Below are positions 6,132-6,143 of a DNA stretch of 6,143 nucleotides, in pieces. Position numbers and translations under genes: made by a program. Within the stretch, counting starts at the first letter, position 1. Each line of letters opens with the position of its first letter. The notes under the pieces are model-generated. The model was given only the letters and a program-made list of their open reading frames with translations, was not told the DNA's origin and searched no databases. The stretch is taken from NCBI GenBank assembly GCA_013334735.1, contig JAAXXA010000189.1, positions 1-6,143 on the forward strand. The letters are read 5' to 3'. The DNA comes from Bacteroidota bacterium (lineage in GTDB: Bacteria > Bacteroidota > Bacteroidia > Bacteroidales > CG2-30-32-10).

Positions 6132-6143
6132 ATGAAAAATGAA
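6132..6143 (+). CDS. Possible start of a divergent gene, only four codons in window
   Basis: An ATG at 6132 is followed by codons for Lys-Asn-Glu and then the window ends. The AT-rich 188-bp gap to the ABC ATPase gene, with promoter-like motifs on both strands, fits a divergent gene start. Nothing can be said about the product. Confidence 0.35.

Overview
The window is AT-rich, nearly all coding on the minus strand, with short gaps, few Shine-Dalgarno-like sites and a TAnnTTTG-type promoter element. Together with a GTCATACTGAG-type palindromic repeat, this suggests a member of the Bacteroidota, probably an uncultured or environmental lineage. That assignment is inferred from style, not from a marker gene.

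Layout, in the direction of minus-strand transcription (right to left). At the right edge a plus-strand gene may begin at 6132, and the 188-bp gap before it looks like a divergent promoter region. The minus-strand series starts with a soluble ABC-type ATPase (5943-5110). Next comes an intergenic array of three 46-bp palindromic repeat units (4959-5098), then a cysteine-rich SIMIBI/HypB-like GTPase (4913-4212). After it lies a heavily deleted remnant of a NifS/IscS-type cysteine desulfurase (4225-3940), and then a protein with an N-terminal ACS/RnfB-type 4Fe-4S motif (3929-3243). Only 22 bp later a second group begins: an HPr-kinase-like P-loop protein (3220-2318), a lasso-peptide B2 transglutaminase-like leader peptidase (2307-1852), and an asparagine-synthetase-like lasso cyclase (1839 to beyond position 1).

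Functional reading. The left half is a RiPP cluster of lasso-peptide type. The kinase-like protein probably phosphorylates the peptide, B2 removes the leader, and the cyclase closes the macrolactam ring. The precursor peptide, the PqqD-like B1 leader-binding protein and an exporter are not here, and the 10-22 bp gaps leave no room for them, so they should lie beyond position 1 or elsewhere. The right half resembles an NTP-driven metallocentre or Fe-S assembly module: an ABC ATPase without permease, a metal-type GTPase, an Fe-S protein and, formerly, a cysteine desulfurase. I do not recognise its target. The two halves lie head-to-tail with no obvious internal promoter or terminator, so they may be co-transcribed.

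Most notable are the dead cysteine desulfurase, found by reading the 282-bp gap between the GTPase and Fe-S genes in all frames, and the junction of the cofactor-like module with the lasso-peptide operon.
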